64,000 nucleotides of DNA from Rhizobium anhuiense. Its GTDB lineage: Bacteria > Pseudomonadota > Alphaproteobacteria > Rhizobiales > Rhizobiaceae. This document shows positions 17,267 through 29,446 of the stretch, piece by piece. The notes under the pieces are model-generated. The model saw only the letters and a program-made list of their open reading frames with translations, searched no databases and was not told where the DNA came from. Position numbers and translations under genes: made by a program. The number at the start of each line of letters is the position of its first letter. The first letter of the stretch is position 1. The stretch covers positions 62,001 through 126,000 of the forward strand of contig NZ_ML133527.1 in NCBI RefSeq assembly GCF_003985145.1. Direction: 5' to 3'.

Positions 17267-17393
17267 GTCAAACCTCGTGCAAATCGATCGGCCAAAGAAG
17301 AACATAACCCGATTTGACAAATCCTGCTGACTTGCGCTTTCGACGAATCCGGCATAGGGCGGAAGTCCGGCTCGAACCCAAAAGGAATGACTG

Positions 17394-18026
17394 ATGCCGG
17401 ATTTTTCAACATTGATGATTTTTGCCGCCGCAGCGCTGGTGCTGACAGCCACGCCCGGTCCCGACATGCTGCTGATCGCCTCGCGCAGTGTCAGCCAGGG
17501 ACGCGCCGCCGGATTTCTGACCTATGCAGGCATCGCACTCGGCACCTATTGCCACGCCCTTGCCGCCGCTTTCGGGCTCTCTCAGCTCTTCGTGACGGTG
17601 CCCGCTATCTATGAAGCAGTGCGCTGGGCCGGCTGCTGCTATCTTCTCTATTTGGCCTATAAGACAATCCGCTCGGAAGTCACCGCCTTTGCGCCAGCAT
17701 CGACATTGAGACGGCTTTCGGGCAGACGCATCTTCTTTGCAGGTCTCGCCACCAATCTGCTCAATCCGAAAATAGCCCTCTTCGTCATGGCCCTCTTTCC
17801 GCAATTCGTGACTGCGCAAAGCGGCTCGATCACGATGCAGATGCTGGTGCTTGCGACCGTGCTGAACGGCATCGGCCTCGTCGTCAATGGAGCCGTCATT
17901 ATTCTCGGAAGCCAAATTCGCACGCGGCTGGCCTCGCTCAGCCGCTTTCCGAAGATGCCGCAATATATGCTGGCGACTGTTTTTACAGGGCTCGCCTGCC
18001 GCCTCGCTTTGCAAGCGCGAAACTGA
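17394..18026 (+). CDS. LysE/RhtB family exporter
   Basis: 210 residues with about six membrane helices. The N-terminus has the family signature ATPGPDMLLIASRSVSQGR, and ATNLLNPKIALFVMALFPQF matches the conserved third-helix and loop block. LysE and RhtB proteins export amino acids or related metabolites from the cytoplasm by antiport. The gene runs divergently from an AraC/GyrI-type regulator, a usual regulator-exporter pairing. The substrate is not known. Confidence 0.9.
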   Translation: MPDFSTLMIFAAAALVLTATPGPDMLLIASRSVSQGRAAGFLTYAGIALGTYCHALAAAFGLSQLFVTVPAIYEAVRWAGCCYLLYLAYKTIRSEVTAFAPASTLRRLSGRRIFFAGLATNLLNPKIALFVMALFPQFVTAQSGSITMQMLVLATVLNGIGLVVNGAVIILGSQIRTRLASLSRFPKMPQYMLATVFTGLACRLALQARN

Positions 18027-18050
18027 CCGCCGCAGGCTTCTGCGCAAAAT

Positions 18051-18087
18051 AAAACCGGCTGCGAAATCCAGATCTCGCAGCCGGTCC
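18051..18087 (-). terminator. rho-independent terminator of alaS
   Basis: On the minus strand ACCGGCTGCGA and its complement form an 11-base-pair stem with an eight-to-ten-base loop, followed by TTTTATTTT. It lies 28 bases past the alaS stop. The stem could also end the LysE-type transcript coming from the other side. Confidence 0.82.
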
Positions 18088-18114
18088 ACATGTCAAACGC
18101 CGTCAGGCTGATGG

Positions 18115-20769
<2,655 letters not shown>

Positions 20770-20854
20770 GCTATGCCCTTCAATGCTGCCGGAGGCAGGT
20801 AAATACAAATCCATCGGCTTTTAACGTTCGCCTCCGCCACTGTCCAGCAGACAA

Positions 20855-20892
20855 ACAAAACCGGCCGCATTCTCATCAGGAATGCGGCCGGC
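20855..20892 (-). terminator. rho-independent terminator of recA
   Basis: On the minus strand an 11-base-pair stem (CCGGCCGCATT) with a nine-base loop is followed by TTTTGTTTG. It lies about 32 bases past the recA stop codon. Confidence 0.85.
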
Positions 20893-20923
20893 TGGAACTG
20901 ACTGATGAGTTCAAGCGCGAAAA

Positions 20924-22018
<1,095 letters not shown>

Positions 22019-22065
22019 CCGATCCACCTTTAGGTTATTGAAGCCGCCCAAGCAATGTCGAGTTT

Positions 22066-22080
22066 GTACCCTATTTGTTC
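22066..22080 (-). promoter_or_regulatory. SOS (LexA) operator of recA, GAAC-N7-GTAC form
   Basis: Read on the minus strand the site is GAACAAATAGGGTAC, 48 bases before the recA ATG. This is exactly the GAAC-N7-GTAC form reported from mutational work on the R. etli recA operator, and it differs from the GTTC-N7-GTTC direct-repeat form seen at many other alphaproteobacterial SOS genes. Confidence 0.85.
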
Positions 22081-22247
22081 CACTCTCGCAATAGGCGATC
22101 AAACAATTGAAAGAAAAAGGTAAAACGGCCCGTGTTCTGTATTTGTTTTATCGATGAAAAGCAACGACTTAGATGTAAAGTGCCGGCACCCGCGCACAAA
22201 AACCCATCCCATCGATTCGCACGTCGGGCATCTGGAGAGTGCCTGAA

Positions 22248-23192
22248 ATGAAAAGAAAGATTCTCGTTCTCGGCGGTGCCCATATCGATCGGCGCGGCCG
22301 CATCTCCGGCGAGACAGCGCCTGGCGCCAGCAATCCCGGCACCTGGTTCGAGGAGCCCGGCGGCGGCGGCTTCAATGCGGCGCGCAATCTCGCAAGGCTC
22401 GGTTTTCAGGTGACGATGATCTCGCCGCGCGGCGGCGATCCCAACGGCGAACTGGTCGGCGAAGCCGCCGATTTCGCCGGCATCGACGACCGGCCTTTCG
22501 TCTTCCTCGACCGCAAGACGCCGAGCTACACGGCGATCATCGAGAAGGACGGCAATCTGGTGATCGCCCTGGCCGACATGGATCTCTACCGCTTCTTCGT
22601 GCCGCGGCGTCTATCCATCCGCTGGGTGCGGGAAGCTTTCGACGCCCATGATTTCATCCTCTTCGATGCCAACCTGCCGGAAGAGACGATCGCCGCGATC
22701 GTCGCCAAGGCGCATTCCCTGGCCAAGCCCGTCGCGGCGATCGCCATCTCGCCGGCCAAGGTCGTCAGGCTGAAACCCTGCATCGGAGATATCGACTACC
22801 TGTTCCTGAACGAGGCCGAGGCCGCCGCCCTGACCGGTGAGCAGCCGGAAGACGCCGCCGGCTGGCCACCATTGCTGAACGAGATCGGCATCAGGAATGC
22901 CGTCGTCACTCGCGGCCGGCGCGAACTCGTCGCGCTTTGCGGGCACCGCGCCGTGACGCTGCAGCCGCCGATCGCCGACACCGTCGCCGATGTCACGGGT
23001 GCCGGCGATTCTCTTGCGGCCGGCACGCTCGCCGCCTTGATGCTCGGCCTGCCGCTCGAGGAAGCCGTCCGCCACGGCACCGCGGCCGCCACGCTGACCG
23101 TGCAGTCGCGGCACGCCGTCAACGAAAATCTGACGCCGGATCTTTTGAATGAGGCGCTTGCCCTTGTTCCCAAGATCAGAATTCTGCATTGA
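22248..23192 (+). CDS. psuK: PfkB-family pseudouridine kinase
   Basis: 314 residues from the ATG at 22248, which has GGAG ten bases upstream (a GTG three codons earlier is also open). The ribokinase fold is clear: LVLGGAHIDRRGRI at the N-terminus, GGGGFNAARNLARLG for the substrate glycine pair, and the C-terminal anion hole with catalytic base in DVTGAGDSLAAGTLAA. Pairing with psuG 88 bases downstream makes pseudouridine the likely substrate, giving pseudouridine 5'-phosphate. Without that context it could only be called a sugar or nucleoside kinase. Confidence 0.88.
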   Translation: MKRKILVLGGAHIDRRGRISGETAPGASNPGTWFEEPGGGGFNAARNLARLGFQVTMISPRGGDPNGELVGEAADFAGIDDRPFVFLDRKTPSYTAIIEKDGNLVIALADMDLYRFFVPRRLSIRWVREAFDAHDFILFDANLPEETIAAIVAKAHSLAKPVAAIAISPAKVVRLKPCIGDIDYLFLNEAEAAALTGEQPEDAAGWPPLLNEIGIRNAVVTRGRRELVALCGHRAVTLQPPIADTVADVTGAGDSLAAGTLAALMLGLPLEEAVRHGTAAATLTVQSRHAVNENLTPDLLNEALALVPKIRILH

Positions 23193-23211
23193 AGCGACTA
23201 ATTAAAGAGTT

Positions 23212-23259
23212 GAGCATGATGCCGTCCGAAAACCGCCCACACTTTTCGGCATTATGTTC
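23212..23259. repeat. RIME-like intergenic palindrome
   Basis: An imperfect inverted repeat that begins GAGCATGATGCCG and ends CGGCATTATGTTC, with a central part CCGAAAACC / ACTTTTCGG. The layout is that of the short palindromic repeats spread between genes in Rhizobium (RIME type). It fills most of the 88-base gap between psuK and psuG and could fold into an RNA hairpin in that transcript. Confidence 0.7.
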
Positions 23260-23280
23260 TGTCGATCATAGGACAAGACC

Positions 23281-24213
23281 ATGACCAAGCCCATCTCCCC
23301 TCTTCTGCCGATCGCCTATTCGAAGGAGGTTGCCAGCGCCAAGCAGCGCGGCGCGCCGCTGGTGGCGCTGGAATCGACGATCATCACCCACGGCATGCCC
23401 TATCCCGGCAATATTGAGATGGCCCGCAGCGTCGAGACGATCATCCGTGAACAGGGAGCGGTGCCGGCAACGATCGCCGTCATTCATGGCACGTTGCATA
23501 TCGGTCTTGAAGCCGCGGAATTGGAACAGCTCGCCAAGGCGACCGAGGTGATGAAGGTGTCGCGCGCCGATCTCGCCTTCGCGATCGCCGAGCGCCGCAC
23601 CGGCGCCACCACGGTCGCGGCGACGATGATTGCGGCAGCGCGCGCCGGCATCCGCGTCTTTGCCACAGGCGGCATCGGCGGCGTACATCGCGGCGCCGAG
23701 GAAAGCTTCGATATATCAGCCGACCTCGAGGAGCTCGCCCGAACCGGCGTCATCGTCGTCTGCGCCGGCGCCAAGGCGATTCTCGACATTCCGAAGACGC
23801 TGGAAGTGCTGGAAACCCGCGGCGTGCCTGTCGTCACCTATGAGAGCGAGGAATTCCCCGCCTTCTGGTCACGCTCCTCGGGCATATCAAGCCCGCTGTC
23901 GCTGAACAGCCCGGCCGCCATCGCCAATTTCCAGACGGTGCGCGAACAGCTCGGTGTCGACGGCGGCATGCTCGTCGCCAACCCAGTGCCGGAAGTCGAC
24001 GAAATCCCACGCGAGGAGATGGAAATCTATATCGAGCGGGCGCTGGATAGCGCCGAGCGCGACGAAATCACCGGCAAGGCTGTGACGCCCTATCTGCTCT
24101 CGACCATCTTCGACCTGACGGACGGCCAGAGCCTGAAAACCAATATTGCGTTGGTGGAGAACAATGCGCGGCTTGCCGCCGAGATTGCGGTGGCGCTGCG
24201 GAATGAGGATTGA
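23281..24213 (+). CDS. psuG: pseudouridine-5'-phosphate glycosidase
   Basis: 310 residues. The family motifs are all present: LVALESTIITHGMPYP near residue 30 (substrate Glu and His), the segment DLAFAIAERRTGATTVAATM with the catalytic Lys position nearby, FATGGIGGVHRGAEESFDISADL, and VVTYESEEFPAFWSRSSG. The enzyme breaks the C-C glycosidic bond of pseudouridine 5'-phosphate to give uracil and ribose 5-phosphate, so with psuK it forms a complete salvage route for the modified base from RNA turnover. The two genes are separated by a RIME-like palindrome but share direction. Confidence 0.95.
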   Translation: MTKPISPLLPIAYSKEVASAKQRGAPLVALESTIITHGMPYPGNIEMARSVETIIREQGAVPATIAVIHGTLHIGLEAAELEQLAKATEVMKVSRADLAFAIAERRTGATTVAATMIAAARAGIRVFATGGIGGVHRGAEESFDISADLEELARTGVIVVCAGAKAILDIPKTLEVLETRGVPVVTYESEEFPAFWSRSSGISSPLSLNSPAAIANFQTVREQLGVDGGMLVANPVPEVDEIPREEMEIYIERALDSAERDEITGKAVTPYLLSTIFDLTDGQSLKTNIALVENNARLAAEIAVALRNED

Positions 24214-24249
24214 CGGGTAGGTCGGTATGGCCGTGACAGATAGATGGTG

Positions 24250-24286
24250 CCGAAAAAGCCCCTCTGCCTGCCGGGCAGAGGGGCTG
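24250..24286 (-). terminator. rho-independent terminator of cckA
   Basis: On the minus strand AGCCCCTCTGCC and its complement form a 12-base-pair stem with a five-base loop that runs into TTTTTC. It lies about 60 bases past the cckA stop. A second hairpin (TGGCACGG with its complement, 24284-24304) sits right beside it. Confidence 0.82.
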
Positions 24287-24345
24287 GCACGGCACAACCG
24301 TGCCAGAGGCGATGTGTGGCACGCCCTCTCTCGGGCGCACCCCAC

Positions 24346-26949
24346 TCACCCGTCCAACGTTTCCTTCACCACAACAGCGAGCTGCTTGAGCGAGAAGGGC
24401 TTCGGCAGGAAGCCGAATTTCGCATCCGGCGGCAGGTTGCGGGCAAAGGCATCTTCGGCATAGCCGGAGACGAAGATGAATTTCATGTCGGGATAGGTCT
24501 TGCGCAGCTCACGCAGCAGCGTCGGCCCATCCATTTCGGGCATGACGACGTCGGAGACGACGATATCGACCTTGCCGTCGAGTTCTTCCATGATGCTGAG
24601 CGCCTCGACGCCCGAGCCCGCCTCGTGTACGGTGTAGCCGCGCGTTTCCAGCATGCGCTTGCCGCCGCGGCGCACCGCCTCCTCGTCCTCGACGAGCAGG
24701 ATGACCGCCGATCCCGTCAGATCCTCCGGCTGCTGTGTCGCCGGCGCCTCGGGCCGCACGCCGATCTCGGCGATGGCGCTGTCGATGGAACCTGCTTCGG
24801 CGGCGACCGCCGGCTCAGGGATGTGGCGCGGCAGGAACACCCGGAAGGTCGTGCCCTTGCCGACTTCGGATTCCGGCTGGATATAACCGCCCGACTGCTT
24901 GACGATGCCGTAGACCATGGCGAGGCCAAGGCCGGTGCCTTTGCCGACATCCTTGGTGGTGAAGAAGGGCTCGAAGATCTTGTCCATGATCTCAGGCGCG
25001 ATACCGGTGCCGTTATCGGCCACCTCGATCAGCACCATGTCCTCGGCCGGCATGTAGGAATAGTTGAAGGCGGAGACCTCGGCGGCGGTCAGGTTTTTGG
25101 TGCGCAGCGTCAGCGTGCCGCCCTCGGGCATCGCATCGCGTGCATTGACGCAGAGATTGATCAGCACCTGCTCGAACTGCGAAAGGTCTGTTTTGACAGG
25201 CCAGAGGTCGCGGCCATATTGCACGTCGAGCTTGACGTTGGTGCCGGAGAGCAGCCGGTCGACCAGCATGCGCAGGTCGCCGACGACATCGGTGAGGTTC
25301 AGTACCGAGGGCCGCATCGTCTGCTTGCGCGAGAAGGCGAGCAGCTGGCGCACCAGCACGGCGGCGCGGTTGGCGTTGCGCTTGATCTCCATCAGGTCGG
25401 CGAAGCTGGCATCGGCCGGCCGCGCCTGCAGCAGCAGATGGTCGGAGGACAGCAGGATCGCCGTCAGCACGTTGTTGAAATCATGCGCGATGCCGCCGGC
25501 GAGTGTGCCCACAGCATTCATCTTCTGCGTCTGCGCCATCTGCGCTTCCAGCGCCTTCTGCTCGGTCACCTCGACGGCATAGACGATCGCCGCCTCCTCG
25601 GGCGCCTCGTCGCTCTGGTCGATGACCGCGTTGACATAGAAGCGGAAATAGCGCGCCTCGTCGGTCGGCGTCCGGGTATCGATGGGCGCGATATCGCCCT
25701 GCCGATCCTTGGCCGCCGCCAGCGCCTCGGCAAGCTGCGGCCGGTCGCTCTCCTGCACGATGGTTTCGAGATGCGGCGCCTTTTCGAGATCGTCGCGCGA
25801 GACGACGCCGGAGAACAGTTTCAGGAACGGTGCGTTGGTCCGCAGAATGCGCCCGTCGCCGTCGACCGAGGCGATCGCCATCGGCGTGTTGTTGAAGAAA
25901 CGGGTGAAGCGCATGGCGGCGGCAGAAGCCGACTGGCCGCCGGCCTCGCTCTTTTCACGCGCCAGCACAATCGTCCGGCTTTCGCCGGGTGCGCCATCGC
26001 GCATCGAGGTGACGCTGTGGATGATCTGCACCGGCAGGCTCTGGCCGTTGGTCTTGCGCAGGTCGAGGTCGAGCGTCACGGTCTTCTTCAGACCCGGTTC
26101 GGCCTGCACCGACTGGATCAGCGCCAGCCCCTCGCCCGCCACGACGTCGCCGATCGTCATCGAGCCCGGCACGAACTTGGTGAGGTCGAGGCTCAGCCAC
26201 TCGGCAAGCGTCGCATTCAGATAGAAGATCTCGCCCTTCCTGCCGGCGGAAAAGAAGCCGGCCGGCGCATGGTCGAGATAATCGATCGCGTTCTGCAATT
26301 CCTTGAAGAAGCGCTCCTGGTCGTCGCGCTCGGTGGTGATGTCGGTGATCTGCCAGATCTGCAGCGGCCTGCCGCTATTCTCCTCCGGCTGCAGCAGCCG
26401 TGCCTTCAGCCGGTACCAATGCGCGCCGGAGCTGTTGCTGCCTGGCCCGACGGCGCGCAGCAGCCGAAATTCCTCCCGGCCTTCCTTGCCCTCGCGCAGC
26501 CCGTTGACCAGCCTGTAGAGCGCTTCATTGGATTCGCGGTGACGCGACAGCAGCGTTTCCAGCGTCTGCACCTCGGTCGCCTTGCGCGCGCCGGTCAGCG
26601 CGCCATAGGCGGCATTGGCATAGATGATCCGGCCCTTTTCGTCGGTGATCAGCGTCCCGTCGGGATGGCTGTTGAGGAAGGCGCGCGCCAGGCTGTCGGA
26701 CTGGCGCTGCGGCATCACCTCGATGAAGCCGATGACCGAAGACACCAGGAAGAAGATGCCGACCATGGCGAGCACGCCGAGACCGCCGAGCACGATCTCG
26801 TTGTCGAGCGACTTTTTGAAGAAGACGAAGCCCCCGGCGGCAGCAATCAGCACGAGCGCCAGCAGCAGAATGCGCAAAACCGTGCCAGAACGCCCCCCAC
26901 GATCCACAAGCGGTGCGTTATAATCGTCGGCCTGACGCGGTTTCGTCAT
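24346..26949 (-). CDS. cckA: hybrid sensor histidine kinase CckA
   Basis: 867 residues from the ATG at 26949 (GAGGAA upstream). Two N-terminal membrane helices (about 24-44 and 52-76) are followed by tandem PAS domains (about 90-200 and 330-450). The HisKA domain has the phosphorylated His in GGIAHDFNNVLTAI near residue 488. The ATPase domain has NARDAMPEGG, DNGTGIAPEIMD and GTGLGLAMVYGIV. A C-terminal receiver has its Asp in VVSDVVMPEMDGPTL near residue 798. The domain order is that of CckA, which through the phosphotransferase ChpT controls CtrA and so cell-cycle genes. Neither chpT nor ctrA is in this window. Confidence 0.95.
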   Translation of the reverse strand: MTKPRQADDYNAPLVDRGGRSGTVLRILLLALVLIAAAGGFVFFKKSLDNEIVLGGLGVLAMVGIFFLVSSVIGFIEVMPQRQSDSLARAFLNSHPDGTLITDEKGRIIYANAAYGALTGARKATEVQTLETLLSRHRESNEALYRLVNGLREGKEGREEFRLLRAVGPGSNSSGAHWYRLKARLLQPEENSGRPLQIWQITDITTERDDQERFFKELQNAIDYLDHAPAGFFSAGRKGEIFYLNATLAEWLSLDLTKFVPGSMTIGDVVAGEGLALIQSVQAEPGLKKTVTLDLDLRKTNGQSLPVQIIHSVTSMRDGAPGESRTIVLAREKSEAGGQSASAAAMRFTRFFNNTPMAIASVDGDGRILRTNAPFLKLFSGVVSRDDLEKAPHLETIVQESDRPQLAEALAAAKDRQGDIAPIDTRTPTDEARYFRFYVNAVIDQSDEAPEEAAIVYAVEVTEQKALEAQMAQTQKMNAVGTLAGGIAHDFNNVLTAILLSSDHLLLQARPADASFADLMEIKRNANRAAVLVRQLLAFSRKQTMRPSVLNLTDVVGDLRMLVDRLLSGTNVKLDVQYGRDLWPVKTDLSQFEQVLINLCVNARDAMPEGGTLTLRTKNLTAAEVSAFNYSYMPAEDMVLIEVADNGTGIAPEIMDKIFEPFFTTKDVGKGTGLGLAMVYGIVKQSGGYIQPESEVGKGTTFRVFLPRHIPEPAVAAEAGSIDSAIAEIGVRPEAPATQQPEDLTGSAVILLVEDEEAVRRGGKRMLETRGYTVHEAGSGVEALSIMEELDGKVDIVVSDVVMPEMDGPTLLRELRKTYPDMKFIFVSGYAEDAFARNLPPDAKFGFLPKPFSLKQLAVVVKETLDG

Positions 26950-27256
26950 GTATTCCTCACATAAGCCCCTCCCGCTTCGTAGCACGAACACAAAGCGGGA
27001 ATCAGGCACTCTTTCCTTCTTAGCAATTTGCCGCGTCGGCAAAAACACCGGCAACCGGCAAGACTGCTTGAATTCACAGGCAACAGCGCCATCTGCCCCT
27101 GAAGCCCAAAGCGGCCGCCCCTGCGCAAGGTCGCTGGGCGCCAGGCAGCTGAACACGAAATCGCGTTCTCCCGTGACTGGACAGCATGGGCGGCCCTTGC
27201 CTAAGGAACGGAAAAGTCGTCAATATGTGCCGAAATGCGAAATGGAGTAAGTGACT
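26950..27256. other. 307-base divergent intergenic region between cckA and the FliO-like gene
   Basis: The 307 bases between the two starts hold the ribosome sites of both genes (GAGGAA before cckA; GGAG before the FliO-like gene). I see no open frame with a believable start, no long inverted repeat and no TTAA-N7-TTAA box. Both promoters must be here, but I cannot place them. Confidence 0.5.
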
Positions 27257-28312
27257 ATGTTGGATGATGTTGTCGGAGCTTATGGCAGTCGTTTCCTGCT
27301 TGCAGCCGGTGGCGTCGGTCTGGCGCTTCTCCTGCTCATCCTCGTGCTCTGGGTGATCCGCAGCCGGGCGCCCTCGCCTTTCGTGCGCGGCGGCCGCAAC
27401 CGCCAGCCCCGCCTGCAGGTGCTGGATGCCGCTGCCGTCGATGCCCGCCGCCGGCTGGTGCTGGTGCGCCGCGACGACGTCGAGCACCTGATCATGATCG
27501 GCGGCCCGAGCGATATCGTCATCGAAAGCCGCATCCTGCCCGCCGCGGCAACCGAACAACCGGAAAGCGTCAACCGCCCGCAGCCCATCGAGCAGCGCCC
27601 GATACCCGTCGCGCGGCCGGAAACGCCGCCGGTCGCTCCGCCGCGCCCGCCGGTCGCTGCCCGTGTCGAGCCGGCCGCCGAGCCCTCTTTCTCCTCGCCG
27701 GTCCCGCCAGAGCCGCGCTCGCGCCCGGAATCATCGGCTCAAACATCGGCCCCGCCGGCCGTTGCGCCGCCGGTGGTCACGAGCCCGCTTCCGGCAGAGC
27801 CGGTGACAGCTCCACTGTCGGCCGAACGCGACAATCCTCTGCGCGCCGCTCCGCCCCAGTCGCGCCCGCCGGAGCGTCCCGCCGTTCCCCCAGCCGCGCA
27901 GCCCGCACAGTTCCATGATACCGCGAGTGCAGCCGAGATTCTCGATGCCGCCCGCCAGCGCGTGCTGCCGCAGCAGCGCATCGAACCGGAGGTCTCCGCC
28001 CCGCCTGTCCAGCACGTGCCGGCGGCAGCACGCGCCGCGCCTGTTACGGCCGAGGACGATGCGGCTGCGCAGTCGGCAGCGGCGATCCGTCATGATTTCC
28101 AGCGCGTGCTGGAAGAGGAGATGTCGAGCAATCTGACGGCCGAGCGCATCGTGCCGGCGCCGGCAAACCAGGAACCCCGCCAAGCCGCGCCGCAGCCGGG
28201 CAACCTGCCGCGCCGCGATCCCGAGCTAGCTCCCATCACCGGAGCCGATACGGAACTGCAGAAGGAAGTCGCCCGCATCTTCGGCGAGATGAGCGTCAAT
28301 CGCGACAAATGA
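27257..28312 (+). CDS. FliO/MopB-like membrane protein
   Basis: 351 residues, starting at the ATG at 27257 with GGAG nine bases before it. One membrane helix (about residues 13-35) ends in VLWVIRSR and is followed by a short folded part RLQVLDAAAVDARRRLVLVRRDDVEHLIMIGGPSDIVIE. That part has the same order as the cytoplasmic domain of flagellar export protein FliO. The rest is a long Pro/Ala-rich low-complexity tail ending in an acidic helix (ELQKEVARIFGEMSVNRDK). The FliO likeness is confined to the first 100 residues and no flagellar gene is nearby, so a general role at the membrane is as possible as flagellar assembly. It is divergent from cckA. Confidence 0.65.
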   Translation: MLDDVVGAYGSRFLLAAGGVGLALLLLILVLWVIRSRAPSPFVRGGRNRQPRLQVLDAAAVDARRRLVLVRRDDVEHLIMIGGPSDIVIESRILPAAATEQPESVNRPQPIEQRPIPVARPETPPVAPPRPPVAARVEPAAEPSFSSPVPPEPRSRPESSAQTSAPPAVAPPVVTSPLPAEPVTAPLSAERDNPLRAAPPQSRPPERPAVPPAAQPAQFHDTASAAEILDAARQRVLPQQRIEPEVSAPPVQHVPAAARAAPVTAEDDAAAQSAAAIRHDFQRVLEEEMSSNLTAERIVPAPANQEPRQAAPQPGNLPRRDPELAPITGADTELQKEVARIFGEMSVNRDK

Positions 28313-28700
28313 GGGCAGACACGCCGGCCTTCATCACCAAGTTGCATAAAAGCCGCAATGCTGCGGCTTTCAGTTCGCGTACGGCTCGGGGGCTCCCCTT
28401 GATGCCGATCATTTGTTATCTCTGAAGTCGAAGAGCTTTGGTGCATTCGAGGTAACACTTTGCCTAAGTAAATACCGGTCTCACTCCAGTTTCACCCGTA
28501 CTGCCGCAAAGCGACACGCTGGCGGCATACGAACATGTTCATCGGGTGGTGGCGAGAGACCGGTTTGGCATTGTTACAATGTGCCATGTGCAGCTCCGCT
28601 GTCTCAGCTCTTCAGCCGCCCACAACATCGCCACACCGCGCCCGCAAGGGTTTTCTCATGCACCATCTTGGTGGACTTCCGAACGGAAGACCAAGACGGT
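28313..28700. other. 388-base gap before the DUF1062 pseudogene
   Basis: Apart from the hairpin at 28348-28371 I see no feature I can name. Short open frames here have no convincing ribosome site and no recognisable product. Confidence 0.4.
28348..28371 (+). terminator. hairpin after the FliO-like gene
   Basis: AAAGCCGCA and its complement form a nine-base-pair stem around ATGC, followed by a weak T run (CTTTC). It lies 36 bases past the stop codon and is a likely but not strong terminator. Confidence 0.55.
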
Positions 28701-29336
28701 ATGTGCAATACGCTTCGGGTCCGATGGACCATTATTCCCAAGACAGCTCCCCAGCCCTGGTTGGCCTGCGGCGGATGCGGGGGCCTCAGAGCTTTCCAAC
28801 CCAGCGGCAAGATCCGGCTCAACGCCAACGGTCGCAAGCTCGACGCCTAGCTTATCTACAAATGCCTGACCTGTGAAAGAACATGGAACCGGCCAATCCT
28901 CGAGCGCCGCAATGTTCGCGACATCGATCCTCAAGTCCTTGACGCGTTGCAATCCAACGATCCCGGCTGGATCCGGGCAGAAACCTTCAACCTCGATGCT
29001 CTCCGGCAGAAGTCACGGCGTGTGGACGAGTTTGCCGAATTTGACATCAAAAAAGAGATGCAGAGCGACACGGCGAATTGGACGAGATTGGCAATCGAAC
29101 TGATGGTCCCGTTTCCAACGAGCACACGCCTCGACCGTCTGCTGGGCTCCGAACTGAAAGTGTCACGCTCGCGGCTGCAGGCTCTGCATGATCAAGGCAT
29201 GGTTCGGACAGATCCTGACCGAGCAGGCGTCATGCGGCGGCGGATCAGGAATGGCACCCTTGTCGTGATTGACCTCGCCATGGAGGCCGACCGAGAGCAA
29301 TCTTGGAAAGCTCTGGCAGCAGGAGATCCGCTATAA
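28701..29336 (+). pseudogene. DUF1062 family protein, broken by an in-frame TAG
   Basis: One reading frame runs from the ATG at 28701 to the stop at 29336, about 212 codons, interrupted only by a TAG at 28848-28850. Before it the frame reads a zinc-ribbon-like start with CGGCGG and then LNANGRKLDA. After it the same frame goes on LIYKCLTCERTWNRPILERR with no shift, where a second CxxC pair completes the metal site. The two halves together have the layout and length of DUF1062 proteins, whose function is unknown. The interrupted codon sits where a tryptophan (TGG) would need one base change to give TAG. I read it as a recent nonsense mutation or a sequencing error. Confidence 0.75.
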
Positions 29337-29385
29337 TAGTGGAACTCCGTCGCGGAGGCTCGATCTCGGGCCTTCGTGACTATCG

Positions 29386-29417
29386 AAAAAGGCGCCGCGA
29401 TCGGGATCGCGGCGCCT
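29386..29417 (-). terminator. rho-independent terminator of dksA
   Basis: On the minus strand AGGCGCCGCGA and its complement form an 11-base-pair stem with a six-base loop, followed by TTTTTC. It lies 30 bases past the dksA stop codon. Confidence 0.85.
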
Positions 29418-29446
29418 GTTCTGCTCTCATGCCTGCATGAAAACTC

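Noticed and set aside
24244..26964. A 906-codon plus-strand frame opposite cckA
   Set aside because: The minus-strand cckA has every domain of its family; the plus-strand frame has no recognisable motif and is an antisense shadow.
28848..28850. The TAG in the DUF1062 frame as pyrrolysine or programmed readthrough
   Set aside because: No pyrrolysine genes are expected in rhizobia and there is no sign of a readthrough context; a point mutation is simpler.
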